64,000 nucleotides of DNA from Siccirubricoccus sp. G192 (GTDB taxonomy: Bacteria > Pseudomonadota > Alphaproteobacteria > Acetobacterales > Acetobacteraceae). This document shows positions 46,267 to 55,434 of this stretch, piece by piece (the first letter of the stretch is position 1; every line of letters starts with the position of its first letter). The notes under the pieces are model-generated. The model saw nothing but the letters and a program-made list of their open reading frames with translations, made no database searches and was not told where the DNA came from. Location: contig NZ_JAHREN010000003.1 in NCBI RefSeq assembly GCF_019084075.1, positions 119,426-183,425 on the forward strand, given 5' to 3'. The position numbers were made by a program, and so were the translations under genes.

Positions 46267-49200
46267 TGCAGACTGCCCGTGACCTGTGTGAACCCCACCC
46301 GAACGTCCGGCGGTCCGATCCCGAGCCGGACATTGAGGATATCGCCGAGGTCATCGAGGCTGCGGAGCAGGACGCGGCCGGCTTCTTCGCGCGCAACCAC
46401 ATCACGGGCGGCATGCGCCAACTGTTCGAGCTCGGCATCGCCCGCCTCGACAAGCGAAGTGACCAGGCGGTCTACACGCTCACCCAGGCTATGGGCGGCG
46501 GCAAAACGCACCTGATGGTCGCGTTCGGCCTTATCGCGAAGTCGGCCGCCCTGCGCACCAGGGTTCTCGATGAGGCTGGCATCAACGCGCCCAACGGCTT
46601 CGGCGACGCCAAGGTAGTCGCCATCTCCGGCCGGAACCCGACGGACAACTTCATCTGGGGCGAGATAGCCCGCCAGCTCGGGCGCGAGGACACCTTCCGG
46701 AGGTTCTGGGAGAACGGCGCTCGCGCGCCCGGCGAGAAGGACTGGGTCGAGCTAATCGGCGACAGGCCGACGCTCATCATGCTGGACGAGCTGGCGCCCT
46801 ACCTGGACTACGCTCAGACGCGCGAACTTGGCTCTGGCACCCTAGCCAACGTCGTCACCTACGCCCTGGCGAACCTGTTCTCGGCCGCCATCAAGCTGCC
46901 GCGGTGCATGGTCGTTGTCTCCAATCTCTCAGCCGCCTATCAGGGCGCTAGCAAGTCCCTCGCGCAGACGGTCGCGAACCTCAGCCAGGAGGTCCGCCGC
47001 AGCGCGAAGGAGATCACTCCCGTCGCCCTTAACTCCGGCGAGGTGTTCGACATCCTCCGGCGTCGCCTGTTCACCAAGCTTCCAGACCGCGAGGCCATCG
47101 ACAAGGTGGCCGTGGCCTACGCGAAGAGCATGGACGAGGCCGTCCGCTCCCGCGTGGTGGCCAAGACGCCCGAGCAGTTCGCGGACGAAATCCACCGCTG
47201 CTACCCGTTCCATCCGAGCCTGCGCGACCTGGTCGCCATGTTCAGGAACAATGAAGGCTTCCGGCAGACCCGCGGCCTGATGCGGATGGTCAGCCGCGTC
47301 GTACGCGACGTGTTCCGCGAGGGCAGGCCGAACAACGTCTACCTTATCGGCGTCCAGCACATGGACCTCAACGATTCCGACATGCGGAACGAGGTCCTGC
47401 CCTTGGCGAACCTGCACAACGCGGTCGCCAAGGACATCGCCGACGGCGGCCAAGCCCACGCCGAGACCGTCGACAAGGAGCTGAGCTCCGACGCGGGTAC
47501 GCAGGTGGCCAACGTCCTGCTCTCCGCGTCGCTGATGCAGGGCTTCGACTCGAAAGCGGGCCTAACCAAAGAGCAGGTCATCGAGTGCCTGATCTCGCCT
47601 GGGCGCACCATCGAAGAGTTCCAGAACGCATTCGATGCGCTGCTGAAAGATGCCTGGTATCTGCACCGCGGCTCGGGCGATGTCGTCTACTTCGCCCAGC
47701 AAGAAAACATCACGAAGCGCCTGCAATCCGAGGCCGAGAAAGCACCCCAGCCCCGGATCGACCAGAACATTCAGGAGCGCTTGGCGCTCGTTTTCAAGGC
47801 GGTCTCCGGCAAGGCGTACCAGGAGGTCCTGGCGTTGCCCGAGATCGGCGCCATCGACCTCTCCGGCCCGCGCAAACTCATCGTGGTCAGCCCCGACAGC
47901 AAGCTGCCGCCCGAGACGGCCGAGAAGCTCTTCGCGGGCCTGACCCAGAAGAACAACTTCCTCGTCGTCACGGGCAGCCCGACCCACTTCGCCAGCCTGG
48001 ACGGCGTCATGCGCCGCCTCTACGCGGCCGAGAAGGTTCTTCGCGACCTCCGCGCCGATGACCCGCTCCGGTCGGAGGTCGAGGATCGGCGCAACGGCGC
48101 CGAGTTCGAGTTCCTGACCACGGTCGAGCATGCCTTCAACCGCATCTGGTATCCCGGCAGGAAGCCCGATCGGTCCATGGGGCTGCTGGAGCAGAAGTTG
48201 GAACTTCGGACGGCGAAGGGCGCCGACGGCCGCTCCTCGCTGTCGGGCGAGGCCGCCATCGAGACCGCCCTCATCAAGGCGGGCAAGTTCGAGCCGAATC
48301 CGGAAGCCAAAGCCGATGGCTTGATCACGCGCATCTCCGGCAACCCGGAGACGAACCAGGGTGGTCAGCTTTGGCCCGACGGCTCCGCCTTCAACACCAT
48401 TCCCTGGTCGGACATCACGGCCCGGGCCAAGGAGAACCCCCAGTTCGTCTGGCTCCCGCCAGGCGGGCTGGAAGCCATCAAGCGCGAGGCCACCAAGACC
48501 GGGAAATGGCGTGACCGGGAGAACGGCAAGATCCAGCGGGGACCGTTCCCACCCGACATGACGCGCGTCTCCATCACCGAGGAGGGCCGCAACCATGACA
48601 CCGGCGCGGTGACCCTGTCCGTGCAGGCCGTGGATGCCGGGCAGACGCCCCGCATCCACATGGCGGAGGGCACCTTTGTCAACGGAAGCAGCCCCGAGCT
48701 CAAGGAGCTCCGCTTCACGACCACGGCGCTCCGCCTCGCCTTCCTGGTGATCGACCCCAAGGGTGACCATCCGACGGGCGACGCCTATGTCTGGCGCAAC
48801 AGGATCACGCTCCAGCACACCACATCGCCGAGCGCGGATGGCCGCAAGGTGGAGCTGTTCGCCAGGCCGTCGGCGGCGGCCATCCGCTACACGACGGACG
48901 GGTCCAACCCGCGCGAAGGGACCGTCTACGAAGGTCCATTCACCGTCACGCCCTTCATGGCGCGCGGCGGCAGCGAGGTGATGGTCCGCGCTATCGCCAT
49001 CGATGGCGATCTCGAAGGGACGGAGGACTTCCGGATCTCCGTCCAGAAGGCAAAGCCGAAGGAGCCCGGTGACCCGGACTCTGTGGATACCGTCCCCACG
49101 CTTCGCGAATACGTGGACGAGACCCGTGCCGCGAACTTGACGCTCGACATCAGGCAGACCAGCACGGAGAGCTTCTTCGCGCTGGCCGGGGCGCTGAAGG

Positions 49201-49484
49201 ATGCGAAGGCACAGGCCGTGATCGCGCAGATGCAGGTCGGCTTGGGCCAGGAAGCCTTCTCTATGCGCCTCGGCAGCGACCTGCGGCTCTCCGGTGAGGG
49301 GCTGTCGAACGTCGTCGAGTCCATCCGCGTCGCCGTCGGGCAGCCGAACGCCGATGTCACCGCCCACGTGAAGGCCGTCAGCTTCCCCACTGGGCGCGAT
49401 CTCATCGCCTTCGTGGAGACCCTGAAGGTGGACGTCGGCGATCCGCGCGACTGCGTGACGCAGCCGCAGACGAGGTCCACATGA
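46263..49484 (+). CDS. DUF499 family AAA-like ATPase (anti-phage-associated)
   Basis: A 1,073-residue ATPase. DUF499 occupies the N-terminal half, with Walker A TQAMGGGKTHLM at about 74-85 and Walker B PTLIMLDELAPYLDYAQ around 169-185. A later block (KAYQEVLALPEIGAIDLSGP) is typical of the family. Residues about 862-925 resemble a chitobiase/FN3-like module (SAAAIRYTTDGSNPREGTVY). The family is known in databases from anti-phage gene neighbourhoods with DUF3780 and DUF1156. It likely powers DNA or partner remodelling. It starts at GTG 46263 or ATG 46266. Confidence 0.88.
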   Translation: MMQTARDLCEPHPNVRRSDPEPDIEDIAEVIEAAEQDAAGFFARNHITGGMRQLFELGIARLDKRSDQAVYTLTQAMGGGKTHLMVAFGLIAKSAALRTRVLDEAGINAPNGFGDAKVVAISGRNPTDNFIWGEIARQLGREDTFRRFWENGARAPGEKDWVELIGDRPTLIMLDELAPYLDYAQTRELGSGTLANVVTYALANLFSAAIKLPRCMVVVSNLSAAYQGASKSLAQTVANLSQEVRRSAKEITPVALNSGEVFDILRRRLFTKLPDREAIDKVAVAYAKSMDEAVRSRVVAKTPEQFADEIHRCYPFHPSLRDLVAMFRNNEGFRQTRGLMRMVSRVVRDVFREGRPNNVYLIGVQHMDLNDSDMRNEVLPLANLHNAVAKDIADGGQAHAETVDKELSSDAGTQVANVLLSASLMQGFDSKAGLTKEQVIECLISPGRTIEEFQNAFDALLKDAWYLHRGSGDVVYFAQQENITKRLQSEAEKAPQPRIDQNIQERLALVFKAVSGKAYQEVLALPEIGAIDLSGPRKLIVVSPDSKLPPETAEKLFAGLTQKNNFLVVTGSPTHFASLDGVMRRLYAAEKVLRDLRADDPLRSEVEDRRNGAEFEFLTTVEHAFNRIWYPGRKPDRSMGLLEQKLELRTAKGADGRSSLSGEAAIETALIKAGKFEPNPEAKADGLITRISGNPETNQGGQLWPDGSAFNTIPWSDITARAKENPQFVWLPPGGLEAIKREATKTGKWRDRENGKIQRGPFPPDMTRVSITEEGRNHDTGAVTLSVQAVDAGQTPRIHMAEGTFVNGSSPELKELRFTTTALRLAFLVIDPKGDHPTGDAYVWRNRITLQHTTSPSADGRKVELFARPSAAAIRYTTDGSNPREGTVYEGPFTVTPFMARGGSEVMVRAIAIDGDLEGTEDFRISVQKAKPKEPGDPDSVDTVPTLREYVDETRAANLTLDIRQTSTESFFALAGALKDAKAQAVIAQMQVGLGQEAFSMRLGSDLRLSGEGLSNVVESIRVAVGQPNADVTAHVKAVSFPTGRDLIAFVETLKVDVGDPRDCVTQPQTRST

Positions 49485-50146
49485 TGGCCGCCGCCGTCAG
49501 GAAGGATCCGGCGCCCGGGCGGGAGCGCGCGCCCAAGGGCGACCCGACGGTCGTCGACTCCCGCAAGGCCGTCGAGGCGGCGCGCAAGAACGCGCGGAAG
49601 GCCGCCGTCGTCGGCTTCGGATGCCCAGCCGTGGACTGGCCGCACCACATCCGCGTGGTGATCCCCACCGGACGTGGCGAAGACATCCGGCTGGTCGAGG
49701 ACTTCGGCATCCTGGGTCATTCGGGGGGGCGCCCCGACGAGCTGGACCGGTGCATCATTTCCCGGCCGCGCTGGAACGCGATGGCCGAGACAGCGAAGCA
49801 GGACCTGAACGCCAAGCTACGCGAGAAGGGCCTGCCGACCAGCCGCTGGCAGACAGGCGACAACAAGGTCGAGCGCATTCTCGGCACGGAACTCCTGACT
49901 CTGGCCTGGGCTGTCGCCGCGGCCGACGAGGGCGACATGGCGGCCGTGATCGCGACCTGGGTGTCCCTCCAGTCCGCCGAGCGGCTGTGGCTGGCCGGGC
50001 GCGTGCTGGCAAACCCGAACGACCGGGTCCGGCGCGGGCTGGCCCTGCTCATGTCCGCGGGTCCGACCGCTGTCACCGAACCTTTCGCCAAGTCAGGCCC
50101 GTCCCAAAAGGGAACCGGCGGCCTGCCCCTGTTCGAGGCGCCCTGA
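49481..50146 (+). CDS. DUF3780 protein of the defence operon
   Basis: A 221-residue protein starting at ATG 49481 in an ATGA overlap with DUF499. The core VVGFGCPAVDWPHHIRVVIP, ISRPRWNAMAETAKQDLNAK then LREKGLPTSRWQTGDNKVER and VLAWAVAAADE-like helix match the DUF3780 family, found with DUF499 and DUF1156. No catalytic motif is obvious. It probably serves as a structural or specificity component of the system. Confidence 0.85.
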   Translation: MMAAAVRKDPAPGRERAPKGDPTVVDSRKAVEAARKNARKAAVVGFGCPAVDWPHHIRVVIPTGRGEDIRLVEDFGILGHSGGRPDELDRCIISRPRWNAMAETAKQDLNAKLREKGLPTSRWQTGDNKVERILGTELLTLAWAVAAADEGDMAAVIATWVSLQSAERLWLAGRVLANPNDRVRRGLALLMSAGPTAVTEPFAKSGPSQKGTGGLPLFEAP

Positions 50147-50148
50147 TC

Positions 50149-53100
50149 ATGGATACCGCTGCCACCAAGGGCGGCTTGGCGCCTTTCAGCCTCAAGGACG
50201 CGCCCGCCCTCATCGAGCGGGTCTTCCCGGCCCAGAAGGTCGGCGCCGAAGCGCAGAAGGAGCGCAAGGCCGTTCAGTCGCAGACCCTCACAGCGCTGGG
50301 CTCCTACTGGAAGGGTCGGAAGCCGCTTTCTCTGGTGAGGGCTTGCGTCCTGGCATCATTGCTGCCCGCGACGGACGACCCGGAGGCTGACCTCCAGACC
50401 TTCGAGGCACTAATGCGAATGGACAGCGCTGGAGTCCTTCGCCGTTCACCCGTGCTTTCCGCCCAGGATGTTTGGGATAGCGCCGCGGTTTCGGCCGACG
50501 AAAAGCTGAGGCACATCGAGCATCCCACGACAACGGGAGGTCGCAATGATGCTTCCTCCGACGACGCCGACGCGGGCGGAGCAGCGCGCTGGATTCGACT
50601 GTCCGGCCTACCAACGCGAGAGAAGAAGCTCATCGAGAAGGAACGGCAGGAGATGAGCGCGAGAGCTCTCCTTGCGATGCCCTTCGCGGAGCAGGTAGCC
50701 CGCTGCAAGAGAGTAGAGAACGTCGAAGACCTAGGGGACCCGAACGACCCCCCTCTACGCTGGGGTTTGGATCATCATTGGCGCCAGGCTCGGCACCGCG
50801 TCGCGGAACCTACCGGACTTGGTCCGCGAGCTCGGGATCGCGCGGTACGGACATAACCCGACAGTGGGCGACCCATTCTGCGGTGGCGGGTCGATCCCGT
50901 TCGAAGCTGCTCGCATCGGCTGCAGCGCCTTCGCGAGCGACCTGAGTCCCGTTGCAGCGATGCTCACGTGGGGGGCGTTCAACATCGTCGGTGCCAGCGC
51001 AGAACGGCGCGAGGCTATCGCCCAGGCGCAACAGCTCGCCGCACGTGCGGTTGCGAGTGAACTCGAGCAGCTGAAGGTAGAGACCAACGAGCGAGGAGAC
51101 TTCCCTAAGGCGTACCTATACTGCCTTGAAGTGGTCGATCCGCAGTCAGGCTGGCGGGTCCCCCTCCTCCCCTCTCGGCTGATCAGTTCGCGTCGTCGCT
51201 GCGTGGCTCGACTCGTGCCAGACCATGCCCGGAAGCGGTTCGACATCCTCATCGAGGAAGGAGTGTCATCGCGCGAACTCGCGGCTGCCGCCACCGGAAC
51301 TCTAAAGGACGGTCACCTCGTCTACCAGGTTTCCCCCATACCAGGTGAACCCGAGCGAGAGTGGCGCATCCCGATCACGCGGCTGCGTGGCGATGGTGAA
51401 GGTGGTGACGGAGCGCAACTTGCCCGTGGAAACCGCCTACGCGCCTGGGAGATCAGCGATATTGCTCCAAGGGAGCCAGAATGGGTTGCCGACGCACCGC
51501 CCGTGGTGCCCGGTGCACCACGTGGGGCATGGCGCGGTGGCGACATCTGGCTCGAAAGACTCTACGCAATCCAGTGGATGGACGGACGGGAGGTCCGGCA
51601 GGGCAAATCAAGGCCGAACACATTCTTTGCCGTCCCGGATGCGAATGACCTATCCCGAGAGCACCGCGTAACGCGCTTCGTCTCGGACAACCTGGCCAAT
51701 TGGCAGGCGCAAGGCTTTGTTCCCGATATGCGGATCGAGCCCGGGGAGAAAACCGACGAGCCGATACGAACGCGGGGCTGGACGTACTGGCACCACCTGT
51801 TCGCCTCTCGCCAGCTTCTGTTCCTCGCGTTGGTACAGAAACAAGTCAAACAGCTGGACGAGCCAGCGCTTGCTCTTGGCCTGGCGCGCATGGCGGATTG
51901 GTCAACAAGGCTGTGTCGCTACGGAACTGGTGCCTCGCGAGAGTCCATAGCTCAGACCTTCTACAATCAAGCCTTGAATACCCTCTACGCATATGGGGTC
52001 CGACCATTCCACTTTGCCCAGGAGTACCTCCTCGAGCCGTTCAGCGCGTGTCCGATGGCTGGCGACGGCCGTGTAGAAATGGGGTCTGCAGCAGAAACCC
52101 CATACCGATGTGACCTTTGGATCTACGATCCACCCTACGCGGATGCGGTGGTATATCACGAAATCTCGGAGTTCTTTATCGCCTGGCTGCGACGAAACGC
52201 TCCTGCGCCCTTTGACCGTTGGACCTGGGACAGCCGACGTCCTCTGGCCATCCAGGGCAAGGGAGACAAGTTCCGCGCCGACATGGTCGCCGCCTTCCGA
52301 GCGATGGCGACTAGCATGCCAGATAACGGCCTGCAGGTCTGCATGTTCACCCACAAGGATGCGGGGGTCTGGGCGGACCTGGCGCAGATCGTGTGGGGCG
52401 CCGGGTTGCAGGTGACGGCGGCTTGGTATGTCTCGACCGAGACGACCAGCGAACTGAAGCAGGGCGGCTACGTCCAGGGCACCGTCCTCATGGTGCTGCG
52501 GAAGCGCGTCGGCGACGAGCATGGGTTCCGCAGCGACATCGTGCCGGAGGTCCGGGACCGCGTGGCGAAGCAGGTCGCCACGCTGACGGGCCTCAACCAG
52601 AAGGCCCACGGTCGCGGGCGGGACGAGAACGTCTTCAGCGATGCCGACATCCAGATGGCAGGATACGCCGCCGCGCTGGAGGTGCTGACCGCCTATACGC
52701 ATATCGACGGCACGGACATGACGCGCGAAGCCCTCCGGCCTCGCGAAGGGAAGCGCACCACCGAGGTTGGCATCGTCGAGGAGATGATCACCCTCGCCGT
52801 GCAGACCGCCAACGAGCTCATGGTCCCGGACGGCATTGCCGAGGGCATGTGGGAGCGCTTCAGCCCAGAGGAACGCTTCTACCTGAAGATGACTGCCACC
52901 GAGGCCACTTGGCCTGCCGGGCAGCTCGGCGGGAAGCTGGACGACTACCAGAACTTCGCCCGGGTCTACCGGGCGACGGATTGGGAAGACCTCATGGCGG
53001 AGCGGTCGCCGAACAAGGCCCGCCTGAAGGGTGCCGCCGAGTTCAAGCGTGCCCTCATGACCGGCCATCCCTTTGCCGCCGGGACCATCCGCCCGACGCT

Positions 53101-53341
53101 CTACGCCATCGCCGAGCAGTGGCGCGCCACCGCGCAGGACGAGGACCCCAGGACCTCCGGCGATCGCATCCTACATGGCCTCCGCGACCACTTCGGCCTG
53201 GAGAACTGGAGGCAGGCGAGGGACAACGTGCGGGCACTCGCCGCTTGGTTCGGCACCGTCTGGGAACGCCAGCGCGCCGAGGAGGCCGCCGCTGCCCGGG
53301 TCGTCGCGGGCCTGATCGCGTCCGAGAGGCTCGCAGGATGA
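50149..53341 (+). CDS. DUF1156-type DNA methyltransferase (anti-phage-associated), one frame break
   Basis: The gene begins at ATG 50149 two bases after the DUF3780 stop. The N-terminal part (ALIERVFPAQKVGAEAQKER, then LTALGSYWKGRKPLSLVRAC) leads to a break near the G4 run 50762-50765. The next frame continues GARLGTASRNLPDLVRELGI and the SAM-binding motif TVGDPFCGGGSIPFEAAR. The catalytic DPPY (WIYDPPYADAVVYHE) is encoded at 52127-52138. The restored length is about 1,064 residues. The DPPY motif indicates an amino-methyltransferase, probably N6-adenine, acting on host DNA or as part of the nuclease complex. Confidence 0.87.
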
Positions 53342-55434
53342 AGGCGAAGGAGTCCCGGCTGCTCGACTTCCTCGGCAGCTCAAAGCAGTTCGTTATCCCG
53401 ATCTACCAGCGGCCCTACCGCTGGGAGGAACCGCAGTGCCGGAAGCTGTGGCAGGACGTGCTGCGCGCGGGCCGAAACCCGAACGCGGCGGCCCACTTCG
53501 TCGGGTCGGTCGTCTACATCCAGGACGGCCTCTATAACGTCACCGATCAGCCATCCCTTCTGGTCATCGATGGGCAGCAGCGCCTGACGACCTTCATGCT
53601 GATCATCGAGGCCCTGGCACGTGCCCAGGGCGAGACCGAGCTTTCGGGCGACTTCGCCGCCCGCAAGCTGCGCCACTACTATCTGAAGGACAGCGTCCAG
53701 GACGGCGAACGCGCCTATAAGATGCTGCTGTCCGCCACGGACCGCACCACGCTGAAGGCCATCATCGACGGAAAGCTTCTCCCCGACGACCACAGCATCC
53801 GCATCAAGCAGAACTTCGAGCTGTTCCAGTCGTTGATGAAGGAGGCCGACCTCGGCGAGGTTTGCCAGGGCTTGGCGCGCATCCTGATCGTGGACATCTC
53901 GCTGGAGCGGGGACACGACAATCCGCAGCTCATCTTCGAGAGCCTGAACTCGACCGGAAAGGAGCTCGGCCAAGCCGACCTCATCCGGAACTACGTCCTG
54001 ATGGGCCTCCCGCCGAAGCAGCAGACCCAGCTTTACGAGGACCACTGGCGGCCCATGGAGGTGGCCTTTGGGCAGGAAGCCTACGCCACCCACTTCGACA
54101 GCTTCATGCGCCACTACCTGACGCTGAAGACGGGCAACATCCCGAAGATCGAGGACGTGTACGACGTGTTCAAGACCTTCGCCCGCGAAGAGGAGGGCAA
54201 GGGCACCACCATCGGCAACCTGGTGGCCGACATCCACCGGCATGCGCGCTACTATTGCCGGATGGCTCTCGGCAAGGGCGAGCCGGACAAGGCGCTGGCG
54301 GAGGCCCTTCAGGACATCCGCGAGCTGAAGGCGGAAGTGACGTTCCCCTTCCTGCTGGAGCTGTATGCGGACCACGCCGATGGCGTCCTGAGCCGAGACG
54401 ACCTGCTCGCGGCGCTGCGCATGATCGAAGCGTATGTCTTCCGGCGCGTGGTCTGCGAGATCCCGACCAACTCGCACAACAAGACCTTCTCGACCTTCGG
54501 CAAAGCCTTGCGGAAGGACCGCTACCTCGACAGCATCCGGGCGCACTTCCTCACACTGCCGTCCTATCGGCGCTTCCCCAACGACGCCGAGTTCAGGAAG
54601 GCGATGGAGACGCGCGATCTCTACAACTTCCGGAACCGCTCGTACTGGCTCCGGCGGCTGGAGAACCATGATCGGAAGGAGAGGGTGGCGGTCGAGGAAT
54701 ACACGATCGAGCACATCCTCCCGCAGAACGAGAACCTGTCGGACGCCTGGAAGGATGCCCTGGGTCCGACATGGCAGTGGGTGCGCGACACCTACCTGCA
54801 CACGCTCGGGAACCTGACGCTCACCGCCTACAACCCCGAACTGAGCGACCGGGCGTTCCTCGAGAAGCGGAACATGACCGGCGGCTTCGCGGACAGCCCG
54901 CTGCGCCTCAATAAGGGCCTGGGCCAGCTACTGAACTGGGACGAGGCGGCCATCCGGAAGCGGGCGGAACGCCTGTCCGAGATGGCGCTCACGGTGTGGC
55001 GGCCGCCAGTCCTGGATGACGCCGTACTGGCAACCTTCAAGCAGAAGAAGACCGAGCAGCAATCCTTCACCATCGCGGATCACCCGTACCTCGCCGGGGG
55101 TCCCGTGCGTGCGCTGTTCGATGCCCTTCGTGCCCAGATCCTCGCCCTCGATCCGGCCGTCGCCGAGGTGTTCCTGAAGCTCTACGCGGCCTACCGGACA
55201 GAGGAGAACTTCGTCTCCGTCGTGCCGCAGGCAGCCAGGCTGAAGCTCTACCTCAACATGCCCTTCGCGGACTTGCAGGACGCCAAGGGTGTGTGCCGGG
55301 ACGTCACCAACATCAGCCACTGGGCCACGGGGGATGTAGAGCTGGACTTCGGGAAGCTGGACGACCTCCCCTACGTCATGGGCCTGGTGCGCCAGGCGTT
55401 CGAGTGGCGCATGGACATGCCCGGGGCAGACTGA
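53338..55434 (+). CDS. DUF262/DUF1524 protein (GmrSD-like nuclease candidate)
   Basis: A 698-residue protein overlapping the methyltransferase stop by ATGA. DUF262 includes FVIPIYQRPYRWEEPQCRKL at the start and the hallmark DGQQR at residues 78-82 (LVIDGQQRLTTFML). DUF1524 includes the HNH-like EEYTIEHILPQNENL near 455-468 and LGNLTLTAYNPEL near 490. A DUF5655-like module ends the protein (EENFVSVVPQAARLKLYLNM). GmrSD enzymes of this architecture are NTP-dependent type IV nucleases that cut modified DNA. Its presence inside a DUF499/DUF1156 operon is not something I recall as standard. Confidence 0.88.
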   Translation: MKAKESRLLDFLGSSKQFVIPIYQRPYRWEEPQCRKLWQDVLRAGRNPNAAAHFVGSVVYIQDGLYNVTDQPSLLVIDGQQRLTTFMLIIEALARAQGETELSGDFAARKLRHYYLKDSVQDGERAYKMLLSATDRTTLKAIIDGKLLPDDHSIRIKQNFELFQSLMKEADLGEVCQGLARILIVDISLERGHDNPQLIFESLNSTGKELGQADLIRNYVLMGLPPKQQTQLYEDHWRPMEVAFGQEAYATHFDSFMRHYLTLKTGNIPKIEDVYDVFKTFAREEEGKGTTIGNLVADIHRHARYYCRMALGKGEPDKALAEALQDIRELKAEVTFPFLLELYADHADGVLSRDDLLAALRMIEAYVFRRVVCEIPTNSHNKTFSTFGKALRKDRYLDSIRAHFLTLPSYRRFPNDAEFRKAMETRDLYNFRNRSYWLRRLENHDRKERVAVEEYTIEHILPQNENLSDAWKDALGPTWQWVRDTYLHTLGNLTLTAYNPELSDRAFLEKRNMTGGFADSPLRLNKGLGQLLNWDEAAIRKRAERLSEMALTVWRPPVLDDAVLATFKQKKTEQQSFTIADHPYLAGGPVRALFDALRAQILALDPAVAEVFLKLYAAYRTEENFVSVVPQAARLKLYLNMPFADLQDAKGVCRDVTNISHWATGDVELDFGKLDDLPYVMGLVRQAFEWRMDMPGAD

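Noticed and set aside
45750..46511. A 253-residue minus-strand frame over the start of the defence operon
   Set aside because: It is antisense to the RHH and DUF499 starts and has no family signal.
47562..49367. A 601-residue open frame on the minus strand
   Set aside because: It mirrors the DUF499 gene; composition and lack of motifs mark it as a GC-driven shadow.
53380..54801. A 473-residue open frame on the minus strand
   Set aside because: It is antisense to the DUF262 gene, which has clear family motifs and operon overlaps.
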